From Blastococcus colisei (GTDB lineage: Bacteria > Actinomycetota > Actinomycetes > Mycobacteriales > Geodermatophilaceae), in the NCBI RefSeq assembly GCF_006717095.1, contig NZ_VFQE01000001.1, forward strand, positions 1,736,001 to 1,800,000: DNA of 64,000 bases, read 5' to 3'. Position 1 is the stretch's first letter. The number at the start of each line of letters is the position of its first letter. A model generated the notes under the pieces. That model was not told where the DNA came from. It ran no database searches and worked only from the letters and a program-made list of their open reading frames with translations. Below, piece after piece: positions 25,193-32,765 of this stretch. The translations under genes and the position numbers were made by a program.

Positions 25193-25786
25193 GTGCCGAC
25201 CCTCCGCATCGCCCAGGACCCCGCGGCCGACGAGCTGCTCGGGCGCGACCCGCTCGCGCTGCTGATCGGGATGCTGCTGGACCAGCAGTTCCCGATGGAG
25301 CGCGCGTTCGGTGCGCCCCGACTGTTGGCCGATCGACTCGGCGTCGATCGCCTGGACGCCGCTGTCCTGGCTGCCCTCGACCCGGACGAGCTGACCCGCG
25401 TGTTCCAGGGCCCGCCGGCGCTGCACCGGTACCCCGGGTCCATGGCCGGCCGGACGCAGGAGCTGTGCCGGCTGCTCGTGGACCGGTACGGCGGGCTGCC
25501 GGAGAACCTCTGGACCGACGCTCCCGACGGGGCGAGCCTGCTGAAGCGGCTCAACGAGCTGCCCGGCTTCGGCGCCCAGAAGTCGAAGATCTTCCTCGCC
25601 CTCCTCGGCAAGCAGTACGGCGTCACGCCGCCGGGCTGGCGGGAGGCGGCCGGCGACTACGGGGTCGACGGCTCGCGACGCTCGGTCGCCGACATCACCG
25701 GACCGGAGTCGCTGGCCGAGGTGCGTGCCGTCAAGCAGGAGCAGAAGCAGGCGGCCAAGGCCGCCAAGCAGTCCGCCACGAACTAG
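25193..25786 (+). CDS. HhH-GPD family base-excision DNA repair protein
   Basis: The 197-residue protein contains the helix-hairpin-helix signature LNELPGFGAQKSKIFLALLG (residues about 119-138) of the HhH-GPD glycosylase superfamily and a lysine-rich C-terminal tail (VKQEQKQAAKAAKQ). It is shorter than Endo III and lacks the FeS cysteine loop; a catalytic Asp is not obvious, the Asp of GVDGSRRSVADI being a candidate. The start is GTG 25193, set by AGGGAGG at 25178-25184. Its first 31 codons are the source-like sequence for repeat copies A-D at 11.2, 16.2, 17.0 and 18.7 kb; beyond codon 31 (DQQFPMERAFG) only this copy continues. Enzymatic activity is unproven. Confidence 0.85.
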   Translation: MPTLRIAQDPAADELLGRDPLALLIGMLLDQQFPMERAFGAPRLLADRLGVDRLDAAVLAALDPDELTRVFQGPPALHRYPGSMAGRTQELCRLLVDRYGGLPENLWTDAPDGASLLKRLNELPGFGAQKSKIFLALLGKQYGVTPPGWREAAGDYGVDGSRRSVADITGPESLAEVRAVKQEQKQAAKAAKQSATN

Positions 25787-25889
25787 CCGAAGGCAGCAGC
25801 GTCCACCGCGCGACGGTGGCACGATGGGTTGCGCACCGCGCACTGCCCGGGGAACCCCCAGGGCGCACGGTCGTGGAGGGATGGAGCCC

Positions 25890-26222
25890 GTGGCCTCGAG
25901 CCAGCAGTTCCCGCGTCAGCGCCGGCCCGAGCCCGTGCTCATCACCGAGGCCGAGCCGAGCATGGCCGAGCAGCACGCGTTCCGGAAGAAGCGGTACGCG
26001 ATCACCATGGGCATCCGAGCGGTGTTCATCGTCCTCGCGGCGTCGTTCTACCAGGTCGTCTGGCTCATGCTGATCTTCGCCTTCCTGGGCACGGTCCTGC
26101 CCTGGATCGCCGTCATCATGGCCAACGACCGCCCGCCCAAGAAGCGGCTGCACGTCAACACGTACGACGCCCGCCCCGACCGCGTGCTGGAGAGCCGCCC
26201 CACTCGCGTCATCGACGGCTGA
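25890..26222 (+). CDS. DUF3099 domain membrane protein
   Basis: The 110-residue protein has a short soluble N-terminus (EPVLITEAEPSMAEQHAFRKKRY), two hydrophobic segments (TMGIRAVFIVLAASFYQVVW and LMLIFAFLGTVLPWIAVIMA) and a basic tail, the DUF3099 pattern found in actinobacteria. Function unknown. I start at GTG 25890 because GGAGGG (25875-25880) is 9 bases upstream; the in-frame ATG at 25881 would abut that ribosome site. It converges on the iron ABC operon with 15 bases between stops. Confidence 0.8.
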   Translation: MASSQQFPRQRRPEPVLITEAEPSMAEQHAFRKKRYAITMGIRAVFIVLAASFYQVVWLMLIFAFLGTVLPWIAVIMANDRPPKKRLHVNTYDARPDRVLESRPTRVIDG

Positions 26223-26237
26223 TCAGCGGGCGCCGGG

Positions 26238-27077
26238 TCAGTGCATCCGGTGGCCGGCCGCGAGGGGCTCGGCCGGCACGGTCGTGTGGTGCCGGCCGAG
26301 CGGAAGCATCAGCGGCTTCCCCGACGTCGGGTCGACGATCACCTGGCATTCCAGGCCGAACACCGCACGCACGTTGTCCACGGTGAGCACGTCCGCGGGG
26401 GTGCCGGCAGCGTGGACGCGACCGGACGTCAGCGCGACCAGGTGGTCGGCGTAGCGGGCGGCCATGTTGAGGTCGTGCAGGACCATGACGACGGTCGTGC
26501 CGCGTGCGTGGTTGAGGTCGGTGAGCAGGTCGAGGACCTCCACCTGGTGGCTCACGTCGAGGAACGTGGTCGGTTCGTCCAGCAGCAGGAGGTCGGTCTG
26601 CTGAGCCAGGGCCATCGCGATCCACACCCGCTGGCGCTGTCCCCCGGAGAGCTCGTCGACGGCGCGGTCGGCCAGCGCGGTGGTCTGCGTCGCCTCCAGG
26701 GCCGACGCCACCGCCGCGTCGTCCGCCCTGCTCCAGCGGGAGAAGACGCCCTGGTGCGGATGGCGACCGCGCCCCACGAGATCGGCGACCGTGATGCCCT
26801 CGGGAGCGATCGGGGACTGCGGCAGCAGACCGAGCGTCCGGGCCAGCTCCTTGGCGGGGAGGCGGTGCACCGCCCTGCCGTCCAGGAGGACCTGGCCGCT
26901 CCGTGGCGGTAGCAGGCGGGACATCGACCGCAGCAGGGTCGACTTGCCGCAGGCGTTCGCGCCGACGATCGCGGTGATCCGCCCGGCAGGGACGGCGAGG
27001 TCGAGGTGCTCGATGACGGTGCGCTCGCCGTATGCGAGCGTCAGGTGCTCGGCCGTGAGCGAATGGGTGGCGGTCAC
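26238..27077 (-). CDS. iron-siderophore ABC transporter ATP-binding protein (FecE/FepC type)
   Basis: A 279-residue ATPase with Walker A GANACGKST (Ala in place of the common Asn-Gly order), Q-loop LLPQSP, signature LSGGQRQRVWIAMA, Walker B LLLLDEPTTFLD and switch His in VMVLHDLN. It energises uptake of Fe-siderophore complexes through the two FecCD permeases encoded immediately upstream, with a GTGA overlap. Last gene of a four-gene operon under DtxR/IdeR-like boxes. Confidence 0.92.
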   Translation of the reverse strand: MTATHSLTAEHLTLAYGERTVIEHLDLAVPAGRITAIVGANACGKSTLLRSMSRLLPPRSGQVLLDGRAVHRLPAKELARTLGLLPQSPIAPEGITVADLVGRGRHPHQGVFSRWSRADDAAVASALEATQTTALADRAVDELSGGQRQRVWIAMALAQQTDLLLLDEPTTFLDVSHQVEVLDLLTDLNHARGTTVVMVLHDLNMAARYADHLVALTSGRVHAAGTPADVLTVDNVRAVFGLECQVIVDPTSGKPLMLPLGRHHTTVPAEPLAAGHRMH

Positions 27078-28126
27078 AGCGAGCCTCCGGCCCGGTTGGT
27101 GCGGGCGATCAGGTAGATGAGATACGGAGCGCCGAGCACACCAGTGACGACGCCGACCGGGAAGCGGGTCCCGAGGGCGAACTGACCGACGAGGTCGGCG
27201 ACCAGCACCAGCACCGCCCCGACCAGCGCGGCCGGGACGAGCAGCGAGCCGTGCGGTCCCACGATCCTCGCCGCGATGGGGCCCGCGAGAAACGACACGA
27301 AGGCGATCGGGCCGCACGCGGCCGTGGCGAAGGCGATCAGGCCGACCGCCGCCACGATCGCCACGATGCGCGTCCGCTCGACGCGGATGCCCAGCGCCGA
27401 GGCGGTGTCGTCGCCCAGCTGCAGCGCGGAGAGTTCCCGCGTCTGCGCGAGCAGCACGGGCCCGAGCACGACCAGGGCGAGCAGGGCGGGGACGGTCCCG
27501 TCCCAGGTGCTGCCGTTGAGGCTGCCGGTCAGCCAGCGCAGCGCCTCGGCGAAGTCCCACGCCCCGGCCTCCGACAGGACGTAGGAGGTGATGCTCTTCG
27601 ACATCGCCGCGACGCCGATGCCGATGAGGATGAGACGGGTCCCCGCGACCCCGTCCTTGAACGCGAGCGTGTACACCAGCAGCGCGACACCCAGCGCGGC
27701 GACGATCGCGGTGGCCGAGACCGCGGTTCCGCTCCAGCCGAGGAACACGATGGCGAAGGCGGCCGCGGCGCTGGCTCCTGAGGTGATGCCGATGACGTCC
27801 GGGCTGGCCAGGGGGTTGCGCAGCATGGTCTGGAAGGTGACGCCGGCCAGGCCGAAGCTCAGTCCTGCCACGACCGCGAGGACGGCGCGCGGCAGCCGCA
27901 GCCGGCCGACGGTGAACGAGGCGCCGGGCACGTCCTCGCCGAGGACGACGCGGAGCACGTCCCCGGGTGGGTAGAACGTCCGCCCGACCATCAGCGTGAC
28001 GGCGAACGCGACGACGACGATCACGCCGAGGACCGTGACGACCAGGCGCCGGCGCGACGCGCGGCGGACCCGGCTCCGGGCGACGGCGTCCACGGTCGAA
28101 GGCGGCGGTGCGACGGTGACGGTCAC
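27074..28126 (-). CDS. iron-siderophore ABC transporter permease (FecCD family)
   Basis: A 350-residue multi-spanning protein with FecCD/BtuC hallmarks: RLPRAVLAVVAGLSFGLAGVTFQTMLRNPLASPDVIGITSGA and CGPIAFVSFLAGPIAARI. It forms half of the membrane channel with the paralogous upstream permease. The GTG start overlaps the upstream stop (GTGA), as at every junction of this operon. Confidence 0.92.
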   Translation of the reverse strand: MTVTVAPPPSTVDAVARSRVRRASRRRLVVTVLGVIVVVAFAVTLMVGRTFYPPGDVLRVVLGEDVPGASFTVGRLRLPRAVLAVVAGLSFGLAGVTFQTMLRNPLASPDVIGITSGASAAAAFAIVFLGWSGTAVSATAIVAALGVALLVYTLAFKDGVAGTRLILIGIGVAAMSKSITSYVLSEAGAWDFAEALRWLTGSLNGSTWDGTVPALLALVVLGPVLLAQTRELSALQLGDDTASALGIRVERTRIVAIVAAVGLIAFATAACGPIAFVSFLAGPIAARIVGPHGSLLVPAALVGAVLVLVADLVGQFALGTRFPVGVVTGVLGAPYLIYLIARTNRAGGSL

Positions 28127-29166
28127 AGCTCCCGCACCTTCTGCCGGCGGACGATGGCGATGAAGAAGGGCGCGCCGATCAGGGCGGTGATGATGCCGAC
28201 GTCGATCTCGGCAGGGCGGGCCACGATGCGGCCGAGCACGTCGGCAGCGGTCAGCAGGCACGGGCCGGTGAGCGCGGAGAAGGGCAGCAGCCAGCGGTGG
28301 TCCACCCCGATCAGCAGCCGGCACAGGTGCGGGACGACGAGGCCGACGAAGCCGATGGGTCCGGCCACGGCGGTGGCGGCGCCGGCCAGCAGGACCGAGC
28401 CCAGGGCCGCGACGCCCCGGGCGAGGGCGACCCGTTCCCCGAGTCCGGCCGCGAGCTCGTCGCCCAGAGCGAGCGAGTTGAGGCTGCGGGCCGACAGCAG
28501 GCTGACCGCGAGCCCCACGACGAGGAAAGGCACCACGGTGCTGATGCCGGTGAAGCTGGCGCCGCCGACGCCGCCGATCTCCCACGACTGGATGCTCTCG
28601 GCGATGTCACCGCGGGGAAGGGCCACGGCGGTGATGAACGAGGCGAGCGCGGCGGACGTGGCCGCCCCGGCCAGGGCGAGCTTGAGCGGTGTCGCCCCGC
28701 CGCGGCCCAGCGAGCCGACGGCGTACACGAACACCGCAGTGACGGCGGCGCCGACGATCGCCGTCCAGACGATGCTGGTCGCCGAGAACAGCCCGAACCA
28801 GGCGATCCCGGCGACCACGGCGAGCGACGCCCCCATGTTGATGCCGAGGACACCCGGATCGGCCAGCGGGTTGCGGGTGACGCCCTGCATGACCGCCCCG
28901 GAGAGCCCGAGCGCCGCGCCGACGACGACCGCGAGGACGGTGCGGGGGATCCGCTTGGTCACGGCCGCCTGGCCGATGGTGTCCGACGACCCGCCGAGGG
29001 CGGCGACGATGTCGGACCAGCCCACTCCGCGCGAGCCCACCGCGACCGAAGCAGCCATGAGCGCGACCAGGACCCCGACGACCACCAGGAGCCACAGCAC
29101 CCGGACCGGCCCCGGGCGCCGCACGACGGCGGCGCCCGGGGCCGGGGCGGAGGCGACCTGGGTCAC
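28123..29166 (-). CDS. iron-siderophore ABC transporter permease (FecCD family)
   Basis: A 347-residue FecCD permease with RIPRTVLAVVVGAALGLSGAVMQGVTRNPLADPGVLGINMGA and GPIGFVGLVVPHLCRLLIG, the typical conserved loops. Paralogue of the downstream permease, with which it should form a heterodimer. GTG start overlaps the binding-protein stop. Confidence 0.92.
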   Translation of the reverse strand: MTQVASAPAPGAAVVRRPGPVRVLWLLVVVGVLVALMAASVAVGSRGVGWSDIVAALGGSSDTIGQAAVTKRIPRTVLAVVVGAALGLSGAVMQGVTRNPLADPGVLGINMGASLAVVAGIAWFGLFSATSIVWTAIVGAAVTAVFVYAVGSLGRGGATPLKLALAGAATSAALASFITAVALPRGDIAESIQSWEIGGVGGASFTGISTVVPFLVVGLAVSLLSARSLNSLALGDELAAGLGERVALARGVAALGSVLLAGAATAVAGPIGFVGLVVPHLCRLLIGVDHRWLLPFSALTGPCLLTAADVLGRIVARPAEIDVGIITALIGAPFFIAIVRRQKVREL

Positions 29167-30191
29167 TGGGCCTTGTCAGCTGCCTCGGCGAGCATCGAGA
29201 CGTAGTCCTCGAGCACCCAGGAGATGGCCAGCGGCGTGGGGTTCGCGGCCGTGCCCAGGGGCGTGTCGGGCAGCAGGACGATCGACCCGTTGGCGACGGC
29301 GGGGATCTGCGACAGCAGCGGGTCGGCGTTGAGCGCGTCGACCAGCTCGTGGTCCCCGTAGGTCACGATGACGTCCACGTCGTCGAACACGTCGACCTGC
29401 TCGGCGCTCACCGTCCCGGAGAACTGCTCCGGATCGGTCGAGGCCTCCTCGACGCTCGCGGGAGTCGACAGCCCGAGGTCCTCGAAGAAGGCGCTGCGGG
29501 TGTCGAACGGCGTGTAGAAGCTGACCTCGCTCAGGTCCGTCGTGTCGACGTGCGTGAGGAACATCGTCGACCTGCCCTCGAGCTGCGGGTGCTCGGCGAC
29601 GGCGTCGGCGATGTCCTGCTCGATGCTCGCGACGAGCTCCTCGCCGTCGGCGGCCATGCCCATGCCCGCGGCGTTGATCTCGATCATCTCGCGCCACGGG
29701 GTCGCCCACGGCGCCTGCGGGTACGCCACGACCGGTGCGATCTCGCTGAGCGTGTCGTAGTCCTCCTGGGTCAGCCCGGAGTAGCCGGCGAGGATGACGT
29801 CGGGATCGGTGTCCGCGACCGCCTCGAAGTCGATGCCGTCGGTCTCGTCGAACAGGACCGGGACGTCGGCGTCGAGCTCCTCGAGCCGCTCGCTGACCCA
29901 GGGCAGGAGGCCGTCGCCGTCGTCGTCGCCGAAGTTCGCGGCGGCCATGCCGACCGGGACGACGCCGAGGGCCAACGGAACCTCGTGGTTGGCCCAGTTG
30001 ACCGTCGCGACCCGCTCGGGCTCCGAGTCGATCGTGGTCGTGCCGAGCGCGTGCTCGATCGTGACCGGTGACCAGTCCCCGGCCTCGGAGCTCGCCTCCT
30101 CCACGTCGGCCGACGAGGAGGAGCAGGCGGCGAGCCCGGCCGTCAGGAACGAGGCGGCGGAGAGCGCGAGCAGTCGTGATGCGCGGTGCAT
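29163..30191 (-). CDS. iron-siderophore ABC transporter substrate-binding lipoprotein
   Basis: The 342-residue precursor has a basic start (MHRASRLL), a hydrophobic signal core and a lipobox LAAC (Cys23) followed by a serine linker, so it is anchored outside the membrane. The body is a TroA/FepB-type fold: PERVATVNWANHEVPLALGVVPVG, DPDVILAGYSGLTQEDYDTLSEIAPVVAY and DDVDVIVTYGDHELVDALNADP. It captures ferric siderophores for the permeases downstream. First gene of the operon; two DtxR/IdeR-like boxes lie 137-170 bases upstream, so iron repression is expected. No siderophore synthesis genes are nearby. Confidence 0.92.
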   Translation of the reverse strand: MHRASRLLALSAASFLTAGLAACSSSSADVEEASSEAGDWSPVTIEHALGTTTIDSEPERVATVNWANHEVPLALGVVPVGMAAANFGDDDGDGLLPWVSERLEELDADVPVLFDETDGIDFEAVADTDPDVILAGYSGLTQEDYDTLSEIAPVVAYPQAPWATPWREMIEINAAGMGMAADGEELVASIEQDIADAVAEHPQLEGRSTMFLTHVDTTDLSEVSFYTPFDTRSAFFEDLGLSTPASVEEASTDPEQFSGTVSAEQVDVFDDVDVIVTYGDHELVDALNADPLLSQIPAVANGSIVLLPDTPLGTAANPTPLAISWVLEDYVSMLAEAADKAQ

Positions 30192-30327
30192 GGTGTCCTT
30201 CGAGTCGTGCCGCGTCGTCCGTGACTGCGCGGCTGTGGTCCGGCGGCCGGCGATCTACCGTCTGTGCGCGCCACGGGCGGCGGCACCGCACTGACGGTCG
30301 ACGGGCGCGCGCCCTGGCCGGTTCGCA

Positions 30328-30361
30328 TGAGGTGAGGCTCGCCTAACTTAGGCTTGCCTCA
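30328..30361 (-). promoter_or_regulatory. tandem DtxR/IdeR-like iron boxes
   Basis: TGAGGTGAGGCTCGCCTAA (30328-30346) agrees with the 19-bp DtxR/IdeR consensus TTAGGTTAGGCTAACCTAA at about 15 positions, and an overlapping second site (30343-30361, ending TTAGGCTTGCCTCA) at about 13. They stand upstream of the siderophore-uptake operon and so probably cover its promoter. The rest of the space to the psuK stop (30362-30434) shows nothing further. Confidence 0.75.
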
Positions 30362-30434
30362 GCGCATGACAATGACGACGGGGTCACGATCGCCGTCAGC
30401 GCTCGGGCAGCCGGGGCGCAGGCAGGGTCCGGGC

Positions 30435-31319
30435 CTACCGGGCGCCGGGCCGCCGGACCACGTCGGCCGCCAGCGCCAGGCCCGCGTCCAGGAACTCGAC
30501 GGGGTCGCCGTCCGGGAACCGCAGCCAGGCAGCCAGCAGACCGGCGGCGAACGCGTCACCCGCTCCGGTGGTGTCGACGACGTCCGTGGCATGCGCCGGC
30601 CGGTGCACGAGCACGTCCCCCGACGCCCACAGCGCCCCGTCGGCGCCCAGGCTCAGCGCGACGATGCGGTGCCGGCCGGCCAGGGACCGTGCCGCGTCGG
30701 AGGGGTCCGCGCACCCGGTGAGCAGCCGTGCCTCGTCCGCGTTCGGCAGCAGCAGGGTCGCCCGAGCGGTGTCGGCCAGCCAGCGGTCGACCCCGTACCG
30801 GGCCAGCGGGCCGGTCGAGGCTGGGTCGAGCGAGACGGTGCACCCGGCGTGGACCGCTGCCTCCAGAGCCGCCAGGCCGGCGGCCCGCGGCCCCGGGTCC
30901 AGCAGCGTGTAGCCGGAGAGGTGCAGGTGCTGACCGCGCAAAAGCTGCGGGACGTCGTCGGGCCTCAGCTGCAGGTTCGCGCCGCGGTCGGCCAGCATGC
31001 TCCGCTGCCCGCCGGGCTCGACCAGGCTCACGATGGTGCCGGTCGCCGCGCCGGACACGGTCCGCAGCAGCAGGTGCACGCCCGACCCGGCCAGCTCGGC
31101 CGCCAGCCCGGTGCCGGCAGCGTCGTCGCCGATGCAGCCCGCGAGGGCGGCAGCAGTGCCCAGGTGCGCGAGGTGCGCGGCCACGTTGGCGCCGGCGCCA
31201 CCACCGCGGGTGCGGATGGCGGCCGGCCGGTCGGAGCCGGGGGCCGGCTCTCCGGACAGCACGACGACGACGTCCGTCGCGACGTCCCCGACGACGACGA
31301 CGCGAGGGCGATCGCTCAG
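30435..31319 (-). CDS. psuK: PfkB-family sugar kinase, probable pseudouridine kinase; CTG start
   Basis: The 294-residue kinase has the PfkB N-terminal pattern (VVVVGDVATDVVV ... GGGAGANVAAHLAHLG) and the C-terminal ATP/catalytic signature DTTGAGDAFAAGLLAAW. Coupled to psuG it probably phosphorylates pseudouridine to its 5'-phosphate. The family N-terminus begins right at codon 1 of a frame opening with CTG at 31319, which overlaps the psuG stop (CTGA) and is preceded by GGAGG seven bases upstream. No ATG, GTG or TTG occurs in frame until residue 20 (GTG 31262), which would cut off the first beta strand. I therefore favour a CTG start; if wrong, the protein begins at 31262 and would be truncated. 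Confidence 0.78.
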   Translation of the reverse strand: MSDRPRVVVVGDVATDVVVVLSGEPAPGSDRPAAIRTRGGGAGANVAAHLAHLGTAAALAGCIGDDAAGTGLAAELAGSGVHLLLRTVSGAATGTIVSLVEPGGQRSMLADRGANLQLRPDDVPQLLRGQHLHLSGYTLLDPGPRAAGLAALEAAVHAGCTVSLDPASTGPLARYGVDRWLADTARATLLLPNADEARLLTGCADPSDAARSLAGRHRIVALSLGADGALWASGDVLVHRPAHATDVVDTTGAGDAFAAGLLAAWLRFPDGDPVEFLDAGLALAADVVRRPGAR

Positions 31320-32260
31320 CGGGCCACCTCCGCCAATGCCGCCGCGATCTGCCCGGCGAGCTCGGCGTTGCGCAGCACCAGCCGCACGTTCACCGCGAGC
31401 GTGGCCCCCTCGCTGGCGCGGTGGAGGTGGTCGAGGACGAACGGGGTCACGTCCTTGCCCCGCACGCCGGCGTCGTCGGCAGCGGCGAGCGCTCCGGCGA
31501 TCACGCGGTCGTGCAGGGCGGGGTCGAGCTGCTCGTCCAGGGGGAGCGGGTTGGCGACCACGACGGCGCCCGGCGCGAGTTCCCGGCGGGCGGCGAACAC
31601 CCGGGCGGCCTCGGTGGCATCGGCGACCGACCAGTCCAGCGTCGAGCCCGAGTCGGCGACGTAGAACCCGGGGAAGGTCGTCGTCCGGTAGCCGACGACG
31701 GTCACCGACAGCGACTCGAGCCGCTCCAGGGTGGCCGGTACGTCCAGGATCGACTTCACCCCGGCGCAGACGACGACCAGGGAGGTGCGCGACAGCGCCG
31801 TGAGGTCGGCGGACTCGTCGAAGGTGTCGACGGACTCGCGGTGCACCCCGCCGAGGCCTCCGGTGGCGAAGACGCCGACACCCGCCGCCGCCGCCAGCAG
31901 CGCCGTGCTCGAGACGGTGGTGGCGCCGCTGAGTCCCAGGGCGGCGGCCACGGGCAGGTCCCGGACGCCGAGCTTGGCCAGATCGGGATCGGCGCAGACG
32001 CGGTCGACCTCGTCGGCGGTCAGCCCCACGTGCGGGACGCCGTCCAGCACGGCGATCGTCGCGGGCACCGCGCCGCCGGCGCGGACGGCCGCCTCCACGT
32101 CGTCGGCGGCCGCGCGGTTCTCCGGGCGGGGCAGCCCGTGGGCGAGCAGCGTGCTCTCCAGGGCGACGACGGGCCGGCCGGTGCTCAGCGCGTCGGCGAC
32201 CTCGGGGGAGAGGACGGTGCCGGCAGGAAGATCGGGAGTGGAGGACCGGGTGGGATGCAC
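31316..32260 (-). CDS. psuG: pseudouridine-5'-phosphate glycosidase
   Basis: The 314-residue enzyme splits pseudouridine 5'-phosphate into uracil and ribose 5-phosphate. Family motifs are present: VVALESTLLAHGLPRPEN, ATIAVLDGVPHVGL, TTVSSTALLAAAAGVGVFATGGLGGVHR, and the Lys of VVCAGVKSILDV that binds the sugar phosphate. Length is normal for PsuG (about 300-315). I use the GTG at 32260; the longer frame up to 32404 runs into the divergent DUF3039 promoter and looks unlike the family. The stop overlaps the start of psuK, forming the usual salvage pair. Confidence 0.9.
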   Translation of the reverse strand: MHPTRSSTPDLPAGTVLSPEVADALSTGRPVVALESTLLAHGLPRPENRAAADDVEAAVRAGGAVPATIAVLDGVPHVGLTADEVDRVCADPDLAKLGVRDLPVAAALGLSGATTVSSTALLAAAAGVGVFATGGLGGVHRESVDTFDESADLTALSRTSLVVVCAGVKSILDVPATLERLESLSVTVVGYRTTTFPGFYVADSGSTLDWSVADATEAARVFAARRELAPGAVVVANPLPLDEQLDPALHDRVIAGALAAADDAGVRGKDVTPFVLDHLHRASEGATLAVNVRLVLRNAELAGQIAAALAEVAR

Positions 32261-32342
32261 CCTGTCATCATGGAGGGCCGGTGCGGTCGCATCGCCACCC
32301 CGGGTGGCCGTTCCCAGACCCGCAGACCAGCAGGGAGCCTCC

Positions 32343-32570
32343 ATGAGCAGCAGCGACATCCTCGAGCGCCCGGACGTCCGGGACGCCGACACCGGCAACG
32401 CCAACGAGGTCTTCCACTACGTGAAGAAGAACAAGATCGCCGAGAGCGCCGTCATGGGCACCATGGTCGAGGCCCTGTGCGGCGAGGTCTTCCCGGTCAC
32501 CAAGAGCCCGAAGCCGGGCAGCCCGGTATGCCCGGCCTGCAAGGAGATCTACGAGCAGCTCAAGAAGTAG
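32343..32570 (+). CDS. DUF3039 domain protein
   Basis: A 75-residue protein conserved in actinobacteria, with FHYVKKNKIAESAVMGTMVEALCGEVFPVT and CPACKEIYEQLKK. The single Cys of ALCGEVF plus the CPAC pair suggests a small metal site. Function unknown. ATG start, preceded by AGGGAG. It is divergent from psuG and ends before a cluster of hairpin repeats. Confidence 0.87.
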   Translation: MSSSDILERPDVRDADTGNANEVFHYVKKNKIAESAVMGTMVEALCGEVFPVTKSPKPGSPVCPACKEIYEQLKK

Positions 32571-32675
32571 CGAGGGGTCCCAGAGGAGTCCCGACCGCCA
32601 GGTCGTGCCGAGTGGGGCCCGGAGGGTCCCGCGCAGGCGCGACGCAACGGCTCAGCGCGGCGGGGGAGGGCAATT

Positions 32676-32761
32676 GGCCGCGGTGCGGTCCGGAGGACCG
32701 CAGTGTCATGGCCGCGGTGCGGTCCGGAGGACCGCAGTGTCATAGCGGTCCGGAGGACCGC
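32676..32761. repeat. three copies of a perfect hairpin palindrome
   Basis: The 17-base element GCGGTCCGGAGGACCGC (arms GCGGTCC/GGACCGC around GGA... centre) occurs three times: 32685-32701, 32719-32735 and 32745-32761. The first two are part of a 34-base direct repeat (32676-32709 and 32710-32743) ending AGTGTCAT; the third is a shorter unit with GATGTCA. They lie between the convergent DUF3039 and YihY genes, so a transcription-terminator or mRNA-end role is possible, but the tandem form is unusual for that. Confidence 0.85.
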
Positions 32762-32765
32762 GATG

